Part shown: one piece after another, positions 7,666-15,226 of the stretch
Layout: each line of letters starts with the position of its first letter
Numbering within the stretch: the stretch's first letter is position 1
NCBI GenBank assembly: GCA_001468855.1
Contig: LDIV01000004.1
Coordinates: 1 to 41,020 of the forward strand
DNA: 41,020 nucleotides
Origin: a candidate division TM6 bacterium UASB124
GTDB lineage: Bacteria; Dependentiae; Babeliae; Babeliales; RVW-14
Direction: 5' to 3'
Made by a program: the position numbers and the translations under genes
Notes under the pieces: model-generated
What the model was told of the DNA's origin: nothing
What the model saw: only the letters and a program-made list of their open reading frames with translations
Database searches by the model: none

Positions 7666-8997
7666 ATGACAAAAAAAGCAATTTTACCTAAAGTTTTACT
7701 TGTAGGAAGAACAAACGTAGGTAAATCTACTATTTTTAATAGATTGATTGGCGAAAAGAAGAGTATTGTTTTTGATCAAGAGGGAGTTACTCGGGATTAT
7801 GTTCAAGAACCTGTAACTCATGGCAATCTAACATTTGAACTCATTGACACTGGCGGTTTTTCGTTTCGAAAAGATCTTGATGATATTTCAAAAAAAGTTC
7901 AAGAAAAGTTGATTACTTTGTTAGATAAGGCAGCAGTTGTTTGTTTTATTTGTGATGCAAAAAATGGTATACACCAAGAAGATAGGAAAATTGCTCAGCT
8001 TTTACATAAATCCGGAAAGTCTGTTTTTTTGTTTTTGAATAAAGCAGAAAATACGTCTGCACTTGAAGAAAATATACATGATTTTTATTCATTGGGCTTT
8101 AAAAATATTGAGCCTATATCTGCAATTCATGGTCGCGGTATTAATACAATGCTTGATTTGATCGTAAAAAATATTCCACTCAAAGAGATTGAACATGAAG
8201 GTGAGCCTAAGCATAAAGTTGTGATCATTGGGCGTCCAAATGCTGGAAAATCATCATTGATGAATGAAATCTTAAAGCAAGAGAGATCAATAGTTTCAGA
8301 TATTGCAGGAACTACTCGCGAAGCCATTTCTCAAAATATATTCTTTTTTAAAGATTTAATTCGGTTAACTGATACAGCTGGAGTTCGCAAAAAGTCACGA
8401 GTGGATGATGATTTAGAAGAACTTATGGTGAAAAGTTCATTTGCAGCGGTAAGGGATGCGGATACAGTTGTTATTATGATTGATGTTTCAAATGATGGTA
8501 GAATTTCAGATCAAGAACTTAAGTTGCTTTTCTTTTGCTATGAGCAAAAAAAGAAAATGCTGGCAATTTTTAATAAGATCGATTTGCTCGATGAATATAA
8601 GAAAATATTATTAGATAAATGCATAGATGAGTATAAATTTATCTTTGATAAAATTCCGCAGATTTGGATCTCTTGTGTGACGAAAAAAAATGTGGGTAAA
8701 GTTTTAATCGAGTTGCAAAAGATTTGGGCGCGATGCGAAAATCCTTTTGAAGGAAAAGATATTAATGATGTTCTTAAGGAAGAGTTGGACAAGAGGCATT
8801 TATACAAAATAATGTTGGAACTAAAAGTTTACAAAGCAGTAGTTGTTCCGGCGGAGATTCCAGTTGTAGATTTATACGTAAACTTTCCAGAGTGGTTTGG
8901 GCCAACCGAACTTGGATGCATTGAAAATATTTTGCGTAATAATTATGATTTAAAGGGTTGCCCTATAAAGTTAATTGTTAAAAAGTCGAGGGGATAA
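7666..8997 (+). CDS. der: Ribosome-assembly GTPase Der (EngA)
   Basis: This 443-residue double GTPase acts in maturation of the 50S ribosomal subunit. The first G domain has GRTNVGKST (14-22), DTGG and a degenerate NKxE (LNKAE). The second has GRPNAGKSS near residue 188, DTAGVRKKSR and FNKID. A C-terminal KH-like domain closes the protein (WFGPTELGCIENILRNNYD). Length and order fit the family. TTAGG precedes the ATG by about 8 nt. The stop and the start of lptB overlap as TAATG, a sign of translational coupling. An essential housekeeping gene with nothing unusual except that the first domain has NKAE in place of NKxD. Confidence 0.95.
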   Translation: MTKKAILPKVLLVGRTNVGKSTIFNRLIGEKKSIVFDQEGVTRDYVQEPVTHGNLTFELIDTGGFSFRKDLDDISKKVQEKLITLLDKAAVVCFICDAKNGIHQEDRKIAQLLHKSGKSVFLFLNKAENTSALEENIHDFYSLGFKNIEPISAIHGRGINTMLDLIVKNIPLKEIEHEGEPKHKVVIIGRPNAGKSSLMNEILKQERSIVSDIAGTTREAISQNIFFFKDLIRLTDTAGVRKKSRVDDDLEELMVKSSFAAVRDADTVVIMIDVSNDGRISDQELKLLFFCYEQKKKMLAIFNKIDLLDEYKKILLDKCIDEYKFIFDKIPQIWISCVTKKNVGKVLIELQKIWARCENPFEGKDINDVLKEELDKRHLYKIMLELKVYKAVVVPAEIPVVDLYVNFPEWFGPTELGCIENILRNNYDLKGCPIKLIVKKSRG

Positions 8998-9770
8998 TGG
9001 CTTTTTTAGAGGTCAAAAATTTGAGTCAAACGCTTGGAAAAAGAGATATATTAAAAAATATTTCTTTTTCAGTGGAAGCAGGTCAAGTGGTTGCTTTTCT
9101 TGGCCCGAATGGTGCAGGTAAAACAACTTTATTGAAAACTGTGATTGGTTTGCATCAAATTAAAAAAACTACGCAAAATGGTAGCAATCAAATTTTGTTA
9201 GCAGGCAAAGAAATTCAAAATTGGCCTGTTCATAAACGAATAGAAGAGGGATTGGTTTATTTACCTCAACAAACATCATTATTCCAACAACTTAGCGTTC
9301 AGGATAATCTGACGATGATTTTTGAATATCAATCGTATTGGAAAGCTAAAACGAAAAAAGATTTTTTGCATGAGAGAGACGCATGGCTTGAAATTACGGA
9401 TTTAACTAAAACGCTTAAGCAAAAGGCAGGGACATTATCCGGTGGACAAAAACGAAAGCTAGAAATTGTACGTTCTTTGCTTATGTACCCTAAAGTCATT
9501 ATGCTGGATGAACCATTTGCAGGTGTTGATCCAAAGTCAATTTATGAATTAAAAAAAATTTTTACTGATACCGCGAAATTAGGTATTGCCATTGTTATAT
9601 CTGATCACAATGTTGAACAGTTACTTTCGATAGCGCAGTTGGTTTATGTGATTATTAGTGGACAGAATATTACCTCAGGAGGAATTAGGGAGATTATTGA
9701 AAATAATTTTACAAAAGAGTATTATCTTGGAAATCAATTTTATAGTGAAATTTCTCAAAAATATTTATAA
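8997..9770 (+). CDS. lptB: LPS-export ABC transporter ATPase LptB
   Basis: This 257-residue ABC ATPase has Walker A GPNGAGKTT (36-44), a Q-loop region (YLPQQTSLFQQLSV), the signature LSGGQKRK near 148, Walker B VIMLDEPFAGVDP and the switch His in ISDHNVEQLL. The Q-loop context, the EPFAGVDP run and the DHNV His motif are typical of LptB, which powers lipopolysaccharide transport to the outer membrane with LptF/LptG. Those partners are not in the window. Its start overlaps the der stop by one base, and hpf follows 55 nt downstream. The lptB...hpf order recalls proteobacterial lptB-rpoN-hpf clusters, which supports the name. A branched-chain amino-acid ATPase (LivF/LivG) is the main alternative. 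Confidence 0.8.
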   Translation: MAFLEVKNLSQTLGKRDILKNISFSVEAGQVVAFLGPNGAGKTTLLKTVIGLHQIKKTTQNGSNQILLAGKEIQNWPVHKRIEEGLVYLPQQTSLFQQLSVQDNLTMIFEYQSYWKAKTKKDFLHERDAWLEITDLTKTLKQKAGTLSGGQKRKLEIVRSLLMYPKVIMLDEPFAGVDPKSIYELKKIFTDTAKLGIAIVISDHNVEQLLSIAQLVYVIISGQNITSGGIREIIENNFTKEYYLGNQFYSEISQKYL

Positions 9771-9825
9771 AAAATGAGTTTTGTAAGAAGTAGTAAGTAT
9801 CATCTCAGTTATCTAGGAGAAGATC

Positions 9826-10179
9826 GTGCTGAAAAATGTCAAAATATCTTTCCAAAACATGGATCATTCTGAACCAATGGAAAAGCACACATTACAAAAA
9901 CTAGAGAAGGTTTCGGATCTTTTGAAAAACGAAGAAAATTTAACACCGTTATTTGCAGAGTTTTGGCTTAAATCTAATAAACAACACCCTCATCATGAAG
10001 CAGACTTTCATCTTAAAACCCCACGCTTTGACTTGCATGCACATGATGTTGGTACGGATATGTATATAGTTATTGATAATACCATAGATAAAATGGTTGC
10101 TTTGATTAAAAAAGAAAAAGAGTTACGAAGAGATAGGTCAAGAAGAGCTGATACGGATAAGAAAAAGTTTAATTCTTAA
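9826..10179 (+). CDS. hpf: Short-form ribosome hibernation promoting factor
   Basis: This 117-residue protein of the RaiA/HPF family binds the 30S decoding region during slow growth and inactivates ribosomes. Family features are the N-terminal strand (MLKNVKISFQNMDHSEPM), the FHLKTPRFDLHAHDVGTDMYIVIDN sheet region and the basic last helix (KKEKELRRDRSRR). It lacks the C-terminal dimerisation domain of the long form. The start is GTG, supported by TAGGAGA 7 nt upstream. It is the last gene of the der-lptB-hpf group and is followed by a hairpin shared with the convergent gene. Confidence 0.85.
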   Translation: MLKNVKISFQNMDHSEPMEKHTLQKLEKVSDLLKNEENLTPLFAEFWLKSNKQHPHHEADFHLKTPRFDLHAHDVGTDMYIVIDNTIDKMVALIKKEKELRRDRSRRADTDKKKFNS

Positions 10180-10230
10180 AATTTATAAAATTCTAAAATT
10201 TTTAAAAATAATTTTTTTCTAAAACAAACC

Positions 10231-10253
10231 AGGCGTGTCATTCCGACACGCCT
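10231..10253 (-). terminator. Hairpin between convergent genes
   Basis: AGGCGTGTC (10231-10239) and GACACGCCT (10245-10253) form a perfect 9-bp GC-rich stem with a 5-nt loop. On the minus strand it is followed by GGTTTGTTTT and a further T-rich run, so it best ends transcription of the minus-strand gene. On the plus strand the T-run is missing, but the stem may still slow polymerase leaving hpf. Confidence 0.6.
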
Positions 10254-10299
10254 AAAGATTGTCAAAAAACATACGACCCATATCTATGTAGAAATATAA

Positions 10300-11400
10300 T
10301 TAAATAAAAATGTTGTAGAACCCAATTAAATAATTTTTTATGCTTATTACGCAGGGGTAAGGGGCCTTCTCTTCTTCCTCTCCAGAAGTACCAATATTGT
10401 ATGGATTGATAGGTCTAAAGCCAAGTTTTGGTAAAACCTCACTAATGTCATTGATGTGATCACCTCCAGCACAAACGAATATTGATGTATATTGAGTGTT
10501 GCAATATATTTCATGCAAAATTCTTGCGTCAATAAGGTATTGGTCATAAACCCCAATTATATAGTCTTTTCGCTCTTTAAGTGAAGGTAATTTTAGCGGC
10601 TTGCATTTACCTTCAACTTGGCAAGCTTCTATGTACAGTTGATCAAATTGCGCATTATACAAGGAACAGTTGTTCGAAAAATTTCTGTATTCTATATATG
10701 GATTTTTGGCAATAAAAGCGCTTAGTAAATTTGTAACTTCTAAGTTGAATTTGCTGTTTAATATTTTATCATAAAATAAATTGAGGATTTGGCAGTCATG
10801 ATAACTTGTTAGTTCGTCAATTGCCTTCTTATGCATTTCTAAAACATCATAGAGAATTTCATGAAACCTAAACTCAACATTTTTTACAGGGATCCCTTGT
10901 TGGTGGCAAAATTGAGTTAAACATGGAAGTGACGAAATATGTTGATTGGCAACAGTTAAATATTCTTTTGGCAGCAAATTACTGTAATTTTTGTTAGGGT
11001 CAAAATGAGGATTGACTTTGATGACTTGATCAGAAATTTTTATACAAGAATCCCTTAAGATTGCCAACATAAATGATCTTAAAGGAGATGCCTGTTTGGC
11101 TCGTTCGAATTCGGAGTCGTTATCCAATATATCCATCATCCATACATTTGTATCTAAATGAATAGCAAATTCTGGAGTTATTCTATCTTCAACTATAACA
11201 AAAGCATTTAGATGTTTTGCAGCATTGATTAGCTCAATGCGTTCCTGATAGGGTCTCCTTGTATCTAAATGAATGTCCGAAAACAAAAAAAGCGTTTGTC
11301 TTCCGTTACTCCATTCTTGAATGTTATGGAAATAACCGCTTAAAAACACAGGAAATGACAAAAAAAACGCAAAAACTACGTATTTTTTAAATAAATTCAT
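10300..11400 (-). CDS. Secreted protein of unknown function, weakly TraB/GumN-like
   Basis: The start at 11400 has AGAGG 6 nt upstream; an upstream TTG at 11406 is less likely. The 366-residue product has a signal peptide (about 1-22, MNLFKKYVVFAFFLSFPVFLSG), so it is probably periplasmic or secreted. Two places recall the TraB/GumN (Tiki) hydrolase-like fold: LFLFSDIHLDTR early in the mature part (compare xLGTxH) and SIFVCAGGDHINDISEVL near the end (compare VGAGHxxGxxGL). Between them lies a mostly helical region with scattered Cys. The match is by eye and weak; I do not assign activity. It is alone on this strand between two terminator or divergent regions. Confidence 0.55.
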   Translation of the reverse strand: MNLFKKYVVFAFFLSFPVFLSGYFHNIQEWSNGRQTLFLFSDIHLDTRRPYQERIELINAAKHLNAFVIVEDRITPEFAIHLDTNVWMMDILDNDSEFERAKQASPLRSFMLAILRDSCIKISDQVIKVNPHFDPNKNYSNLLPKEYLTVANQHISSLPCLTQFCHQQGIPVKNVEFRFHEILYDVLEMHKKAIDELTSYHDCQILNLFYDKILNSKFNLEVTNLLSAFIAKNPYIEYRNFSNNCSLYNAQFDQLYIEACQVEGKCKPLKLPSLKERKDYIIGVYDQYLIDARILHEIYCNTQYTSIFVCAGGDHINDISEVLPKLGFRPINPYNIGTSGEEEEKAPYPCVISIKNYLIGFYNIFI

Positions 11401-11525
11401 TATCAACCTCTATTTTAAAAAATTACAAATTTTATATAATTTATGTAATTTAATATATCAAATAGGAAAAGGCTTGTTAAATTCAGGCTAAAATATACTC
11501 AAAATGGCACAAAAAGTTAAACCTG

Positions 11526-12554
11526 CTAGTTAAATATAAATGAAATATAAGCCTTAATTAGTAGCGGGAGCATTGATATTGTAAGTGCAAAGCCTATAAA
11601 AGATTTTAGCTTATCTAATATTGATTCAGTTCGGGCAGTGAAAAGATAATACATTGAAATCGGGGCGATTAGCGCTGCAAAAATTGTAAAAAAAATATAT
11701 TGCGGTATAAAAATATTTAGAAACGAGTATGTGCTTAAGATCCAGCATATAACTAAAAATCTACGAATTTCGATTAACCAAATGTTTCTTGGATGTAATT
11801 TTTTAAAAAGTAACAAGGTCATTAAAATAAAAATGGTTAAGTAAAAAAACATATAATTTATTGAAGTGAAAAAACTTTTCAGTTTACCTATAAGCATTCC
11901 CCATATACTTTTGAAGTTGTCAATAATGACATTGGCGGTTTCTTGAACAGGTTTTGGTGGTGTATTAAAATTTTTATCGGTTTTGTTTTTATCTACCTGA
12001 TTTTTATTACTTGGGTTTTTGTTATCGAAATAGTTTTTTGTAAAAGTTTTTATGATGTCGTAATTTAAGTTGTTACTGAATGCATTGTTATATGTTCCGG
12101 TGTTAAAAAGACTAAAGCCATCGTCTAAAGCTTTTGATAAACTTACCGGTTGTGACATTCCGTTTTTATTAAGGACAATACATGAAATATATAAATTTGA
12201 CTCACTTAAGTTTTGAAGAATTGCTTTTTTATTATCTGATTCAAAATTTAGCGCAACCTCGCAGCTTAGCGATTGTGTATAAAGCTTTTTGACTCGTTTG
12301 AATCTTGTTACATATTGCATTGTAGGATTTTGTTTACATTCCCATGATGTTACCGTTATATCAGGATTGTCTACTGAAAAATTTAGAGAATTACTATAAA
12401 TACCATGATCTTGTGGATTAAGAGATATTCGGATACAGATTTTTTTTGAATTTAAAATATTGGAAATATCGTTTGTTATTGTGAGTTCAACCGCAGTGCT
12501 TTTCGTAAATTGTAAAAATAGCAATGTGAGTGAGAGTATGATTTTTTTAAACAT
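11526..12554 (-). CDS. Inner-membrane protein with DsbD-alpha-like N-terminal domain (tentative)
   Basis: The start is set at 12554, where a signal peptide begins (MFKKIILSLTLLFLQFTKSTA); the longer form from 12593 lacks a ribosome binding site. The 342-residue product has an extracytoplasmic beta-rich domain (about 22-150), a Lys/Asn/Asp-rich linker, and four or five membrane helices in the last 130 residues. The first domain resembles the N-terminal domain of DsbD/ScsB: NPQDHGIYSNSLNFSV, a central strand region, and YISCIVLNKNGMSQPVSL (compare YQxCxxxxCxxP). The second Cys of that motif is absent and the CcdA-type transporter with its Cys pair is not visible. The link to disulfide chemistry is thus only a fold-level guess. 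Confidence 0.5.
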   Translation of the reverse strand: MFKKIILSLTLLFLQFTKSTAVELTITNDISNILNSKKICIRISLNPQDHGIYSNSLNFSVDNPDITVTSWECKQNPTMQYVTRFKRVKKLYTQSLSCEVALNFESDNKKAILQNLSESNLYISCIVLNKNGMSQPVSLSKALDDGFSLFNTGTYNNAFSNNLNYDIIKTFTKNYFDNKNPSNKNQVDKNKTDKNFNTPPKPVQETANVIIDNFKSIWGMLIGKLKSFFTSINYMFFYLTIFILMTLLLFKKLHPRNIWLIEIRRFLVICWILSTYSFLNIFIPQYIFFTIFAALIAPISMYYLFTARTESILDKLKSFIGFALTISMLPLLIKAYISFIFN

Positions 12555-12702
12555 CAATCTTTCTACCTTATGCTTTCTACTTATACTTTTCATCTTATAA
12601 AATTTAAAAATGTTGCCATTTAATAAAACTCTAGATTATAAATCTCTTTACATAGATCTTAACCTAATAATTAAATTCTTACAAAAACAAAAGGAGATAA
12701 CG

Positions 12703-14388
12703 GTGAAAATTATGAGGGAAAATATATCTTTGTTTTTATTTATTCAATTTGCATTTTTAAGTATTTTTAGCATATATGTTCAGGCGAAAGCTCCTAGTGA
12801 AAGAACTCTATGTGAAAATACGCCAAAACTTACAGTTGTTATCGTTATTGATCAGTTTGCTTTTCACTATATTCCAAAATTACAAAAATATTTTAAATAT
12901 GGTCTTAAGGATTTATTAGACAATGGTGTAGTGTACTACAAAGCCTATCATCCTCATGGGGTTCCCGAAACAACGCCTGGACACAATGGGTTGAGTGTTG
13001 GAACATGTCCAAAGGATCATGGTGCTGTTGCAAATGATTGGTTTGGGCCTAATGGGGAGATCGTAGAATATGTAAATGATCCTGAATTTCCGTCTTTGAC
13101 TTCAAGTGAACCAGGGAGAGGTTATTCTTCGAGAAATACTAAAGTTGATGGTTTATCAGATCAATTTATGTTTAAATCAAAACCCAACAGTATTCACAAA
13201 GTTTATGCACTTTCTTTAAAATCTTATCCTGCCGTGTCAATGGCGGGTAAATTGGGTAAGCCTTTTTGGCTTGATCAACAAAGTGGCGAATTTACATCTA
13301 GTACCGCATATTTTAAAGAATTACCAAAGTGGGTTACTGATTTTAACCAACTTGGGCAAGCAGAAAAATTGAAAAATACAGTTTGGGAGTTAATGTATCC
13401 GGAAGATGCCGATGAGTATGATTTTCCATTCATTAAAAATTATGATTATGCCGGTATGAAAGGTTCAATGATAGGTACAAATTCTGATAAAGTGGTTAGT
13501 AAGATAAGTTCTTATAAATATTTCATATTTGAAAAGACTCCGCAATCCAGTAAATATCTACTTAATTTTGCAGAAAAATGCGTAGACTCTAATTTTGATG
13601 TGAAATCAAATGATAAAATGATTTTATGGATTTCATTAAGTAATCTTGATTTGCTCTGTCATTTTTATGGGCCGGACTCTCTTGAGGTTATAGATTTAAT
13701 ATATCATATAGACAAACAGCTTAAAGATTTTTTTATGTATTTAAAGAAAAAAATAGGCGAAAAAAAATATTTACTTGTGTTGACAGCGGATCACGGAATT
13801 TGTCCAATTCCTGAGATAGCACAAAAGCAGGGATTTTACCAGGCAAAACGAATTGCAGCAATGCCGTTAGTTGCACATATCAATGAAATGATTAGAGAAA
13901 AATTTGATCTTCCTGATTTTGAGGTTTACTTTGAACCAACGTCTTTTGTAATTAAGCGTGATGTATTCGATAAGCTTTCTGAAAATGTAAAGCATGAAAT
14001 TTTAAAAACAATTAAAAACTATTTGAGGACAATACCTGGAATTAAAAATGTTTGGACGTTTGAAGAACTTGAAGGAGCAACTTTTCAGCCAGATCAACTT
14101 GAAAGTTTTTATAAAAATCAACTTTATGCGAGTCGTTTCGGCGATATTATATGTCAGCCAGAGCCTTATTGTCAGATAACAAAATATCCAACTGGAACTT
14201 CGCATATGACCCCGTATGATTATGATACGCATGTTCCGTTAATTATTTACCAAAGTGGCAGATTTGAGAAGAAAAAAATTAATAAAAAAGTTTGGATTCC
14301 CCAGTTGCCTGTAACGCTTGCACGTATATTGCATGTTGGGCAACCAAGTGCTTCGACATATGATTTGTTACCAGGCTTAAATTTTTAG
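12703..14388 (+). CDS. PafA-like alkaline phosphatase/phosphodiesterase, copy 1
   Basis: The start is GTG at 12703, with AAGGAG 6 nt upstream; the open frame goes back to 12610 but has no such site there. The 561-residue protein has a signal peptide (about 1-29) and an alkaline-phosphatase-superfamily core. Metal and nucleophile marks are VIDQF (Asp50), ETTPGH (Thr90 as likely nucleophile), LDLLCHFYGP (Asp, His) and LTADHG (Asp, His). The product should be a periplasmic Zn-dependent phosphomonoesterase or phosphodiesterase. In PafA-type enzymes a Lys-x-Arg motif contacts phosphate; here the aligned segment reads LSLKSYPAV, keeping Lys but not Arg. A paralogue lies 838 nt further on, with a dismutase gene between. 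Confidence 0.85.
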   Translation: MKIMRENISLFLFIQFAFLSIFSIYVQAKAPSERTLCENTPKLTVVIVIDQFAFHYIPKLQKYFKYGLKDLLDNGVVYYKAYHPHGVPETTPGHNGLSVGTCPKDHGAVANDWFGPNGEIVEYVNDPEFPSLTSSEPGRGYSSRNTKVDGLSDQFMFKSKPNSIHKVYALSLKSYPAVSMAGKLGKPFWLDQQSGEFTSSTAYFKELPKWVTDFNQLGQAEKLKNTVWELMYPEDADEYDFPFIKNYDYAGMKGSMIGTNSDKVVSKISSYKYFIFEKTPQSSKYLLNFAEKCVDSNFDVKSNDKMILWISLSNLDLLCHFYGPDSLEVIDLIYHIDKQLKDFFMYLKKKIGEKKYLLVLTADHGICPIPEIAQKQGFYQAKRIAAMPLVAHINEMIREKFDLPDFEVYFEPTSFVIKRDVFDKLSENVKHEILKTIKNYLRTIPGIKNVWTFEELEGATFQPDQLESFYKNQLYASRFGDIICQPEPYCQITKYPTGTSHMTPYDYDTHVPLIIYQSGRFEKKKINKKVWIPQLPVTLARILHVGQPSASTYDLLPGLNF

Positions 14389-14415
14389 GTGTTAAATTTT
14401 TGGGGAGTATTTTTA

Positions 14416-15180
14416 ATGAAAATTTTTTCTAATTTTTCGGACAAATTATTTTGGTTAGTTATTGCTGTGGGTTTTATTTTTTTATTTACGATTCCATCGT
14501 CCGAAAAAAATGCAAAATTTAAGAGGCTATCAAAGCATGTTTTCCCTGAGTTGATGTATCCATACTCTCTTCCTCAACTTAAGTTTGTTTTTAATGATTT
14601 AGAACCGTTCACAGATGCGCAGACTGTAAATATACATTATACAAAGCATCATCAGGGTTATGTTGATAATTTAAATAGTATTTTAGAAAAATACCCCGAG
14701 TGGCAGAATTATACTCTTGAAGATTTATTAGCCAATTTAAATGCTTTACCGGAAAAATTGAGCATTGTTATACAAGCTAATGGGGGAGGGCATTTCAATC
14801 ATACGTTATTTTGGAGAACCTTATGCAAAAAGGGTTCAGAACCTGAAGGGGCTGTACCTTCCGGGGTTATTCTTGAAAAGATAAATGGTGCGTTTGGATC
14901 ATTTGAAAGATTTAAGCAAGATTTTTTAGATAAGGCATTAAGCATTGTTGGAAGTGGCTGGGTTTGGCTTTGCGTTGATAAATCTGGTGAATTTAAAATA
15001 TTAGCCACGTTTAACCACGAAATTCCATTTAGCCAAAGTCTTAAACCAATTCTTATTCTTGATGTTTGGGAACATGCATATTACTTAAAATATCAAAATA
15101 AACGAGCTGATTTTGTTGATGCGTGGTGGAATTTGATTGATTGGAAAGAGGTTGAGAAAATATATAATATAGTAATATAG
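14416..15180 (+). CDS. Membrane-anchored Fe/Mn superoxide dismutase
   Basis: The ATG at 14416 has GGGGAG 8 nt upstream; the frame is open from 14389. The 254-residue product has an N-terminal hydrophobic segment (11-26) absent from normal cytosolic enzymes, followed by a complete SOD domain from about 47. Metal ligands are His74 (in VNIHYTKHHQGY), His129 (GGGHFNHTLFW), Asp216 and His220 (LDVWEHAYYLKY). The second-sphere residue that is Gln in E. coli SodA (ANQD) is His201 here (TFNHE), as in some archaeal Fe or cambialistic enzymes. Metal use therefore cannot be told from sequence alone. The anchor should place the enzyme outside the inner membrane, where it could meet superoxide from a host. 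It sits between two PafA-like genes and is probably co-transcribed with them. Confidence 0.9.
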   Translation: MKIFSNFSDKLFWLVIAVGFIFLFTIPSSEKNAKFKRLSKHVFPELMYPYSLPQLKFVFNDLEPFTDAQTVNIHYTKHHQGYVDNLNSILEKYPEWQNYTLEDLLANLNALPEKLSIVIQANGGGHFNHTLFWRTLCKKGSEPEGAVPSGVILEKINGAFGSFERFKQDFLDKALSIVGSGWVWLCVDKSGEFKILATFNHEIPFSQSLKPILILDVWEHAYYLKYQNKRADFVDAWWNLIDWKEVEKIYNIVI

Positions 15181-15226
15181 AATATATAATAATATAGAAT
15201 GATGTTACATAATCTTGGGGAGAGTA

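Noticed and set aside
12610..12702. Extended N-terminus of the first PafA-like protein
   Set aside because: The GTG at 12703 has AAGGAG upstream and directly gives a signal peptide; the extension would bury it.
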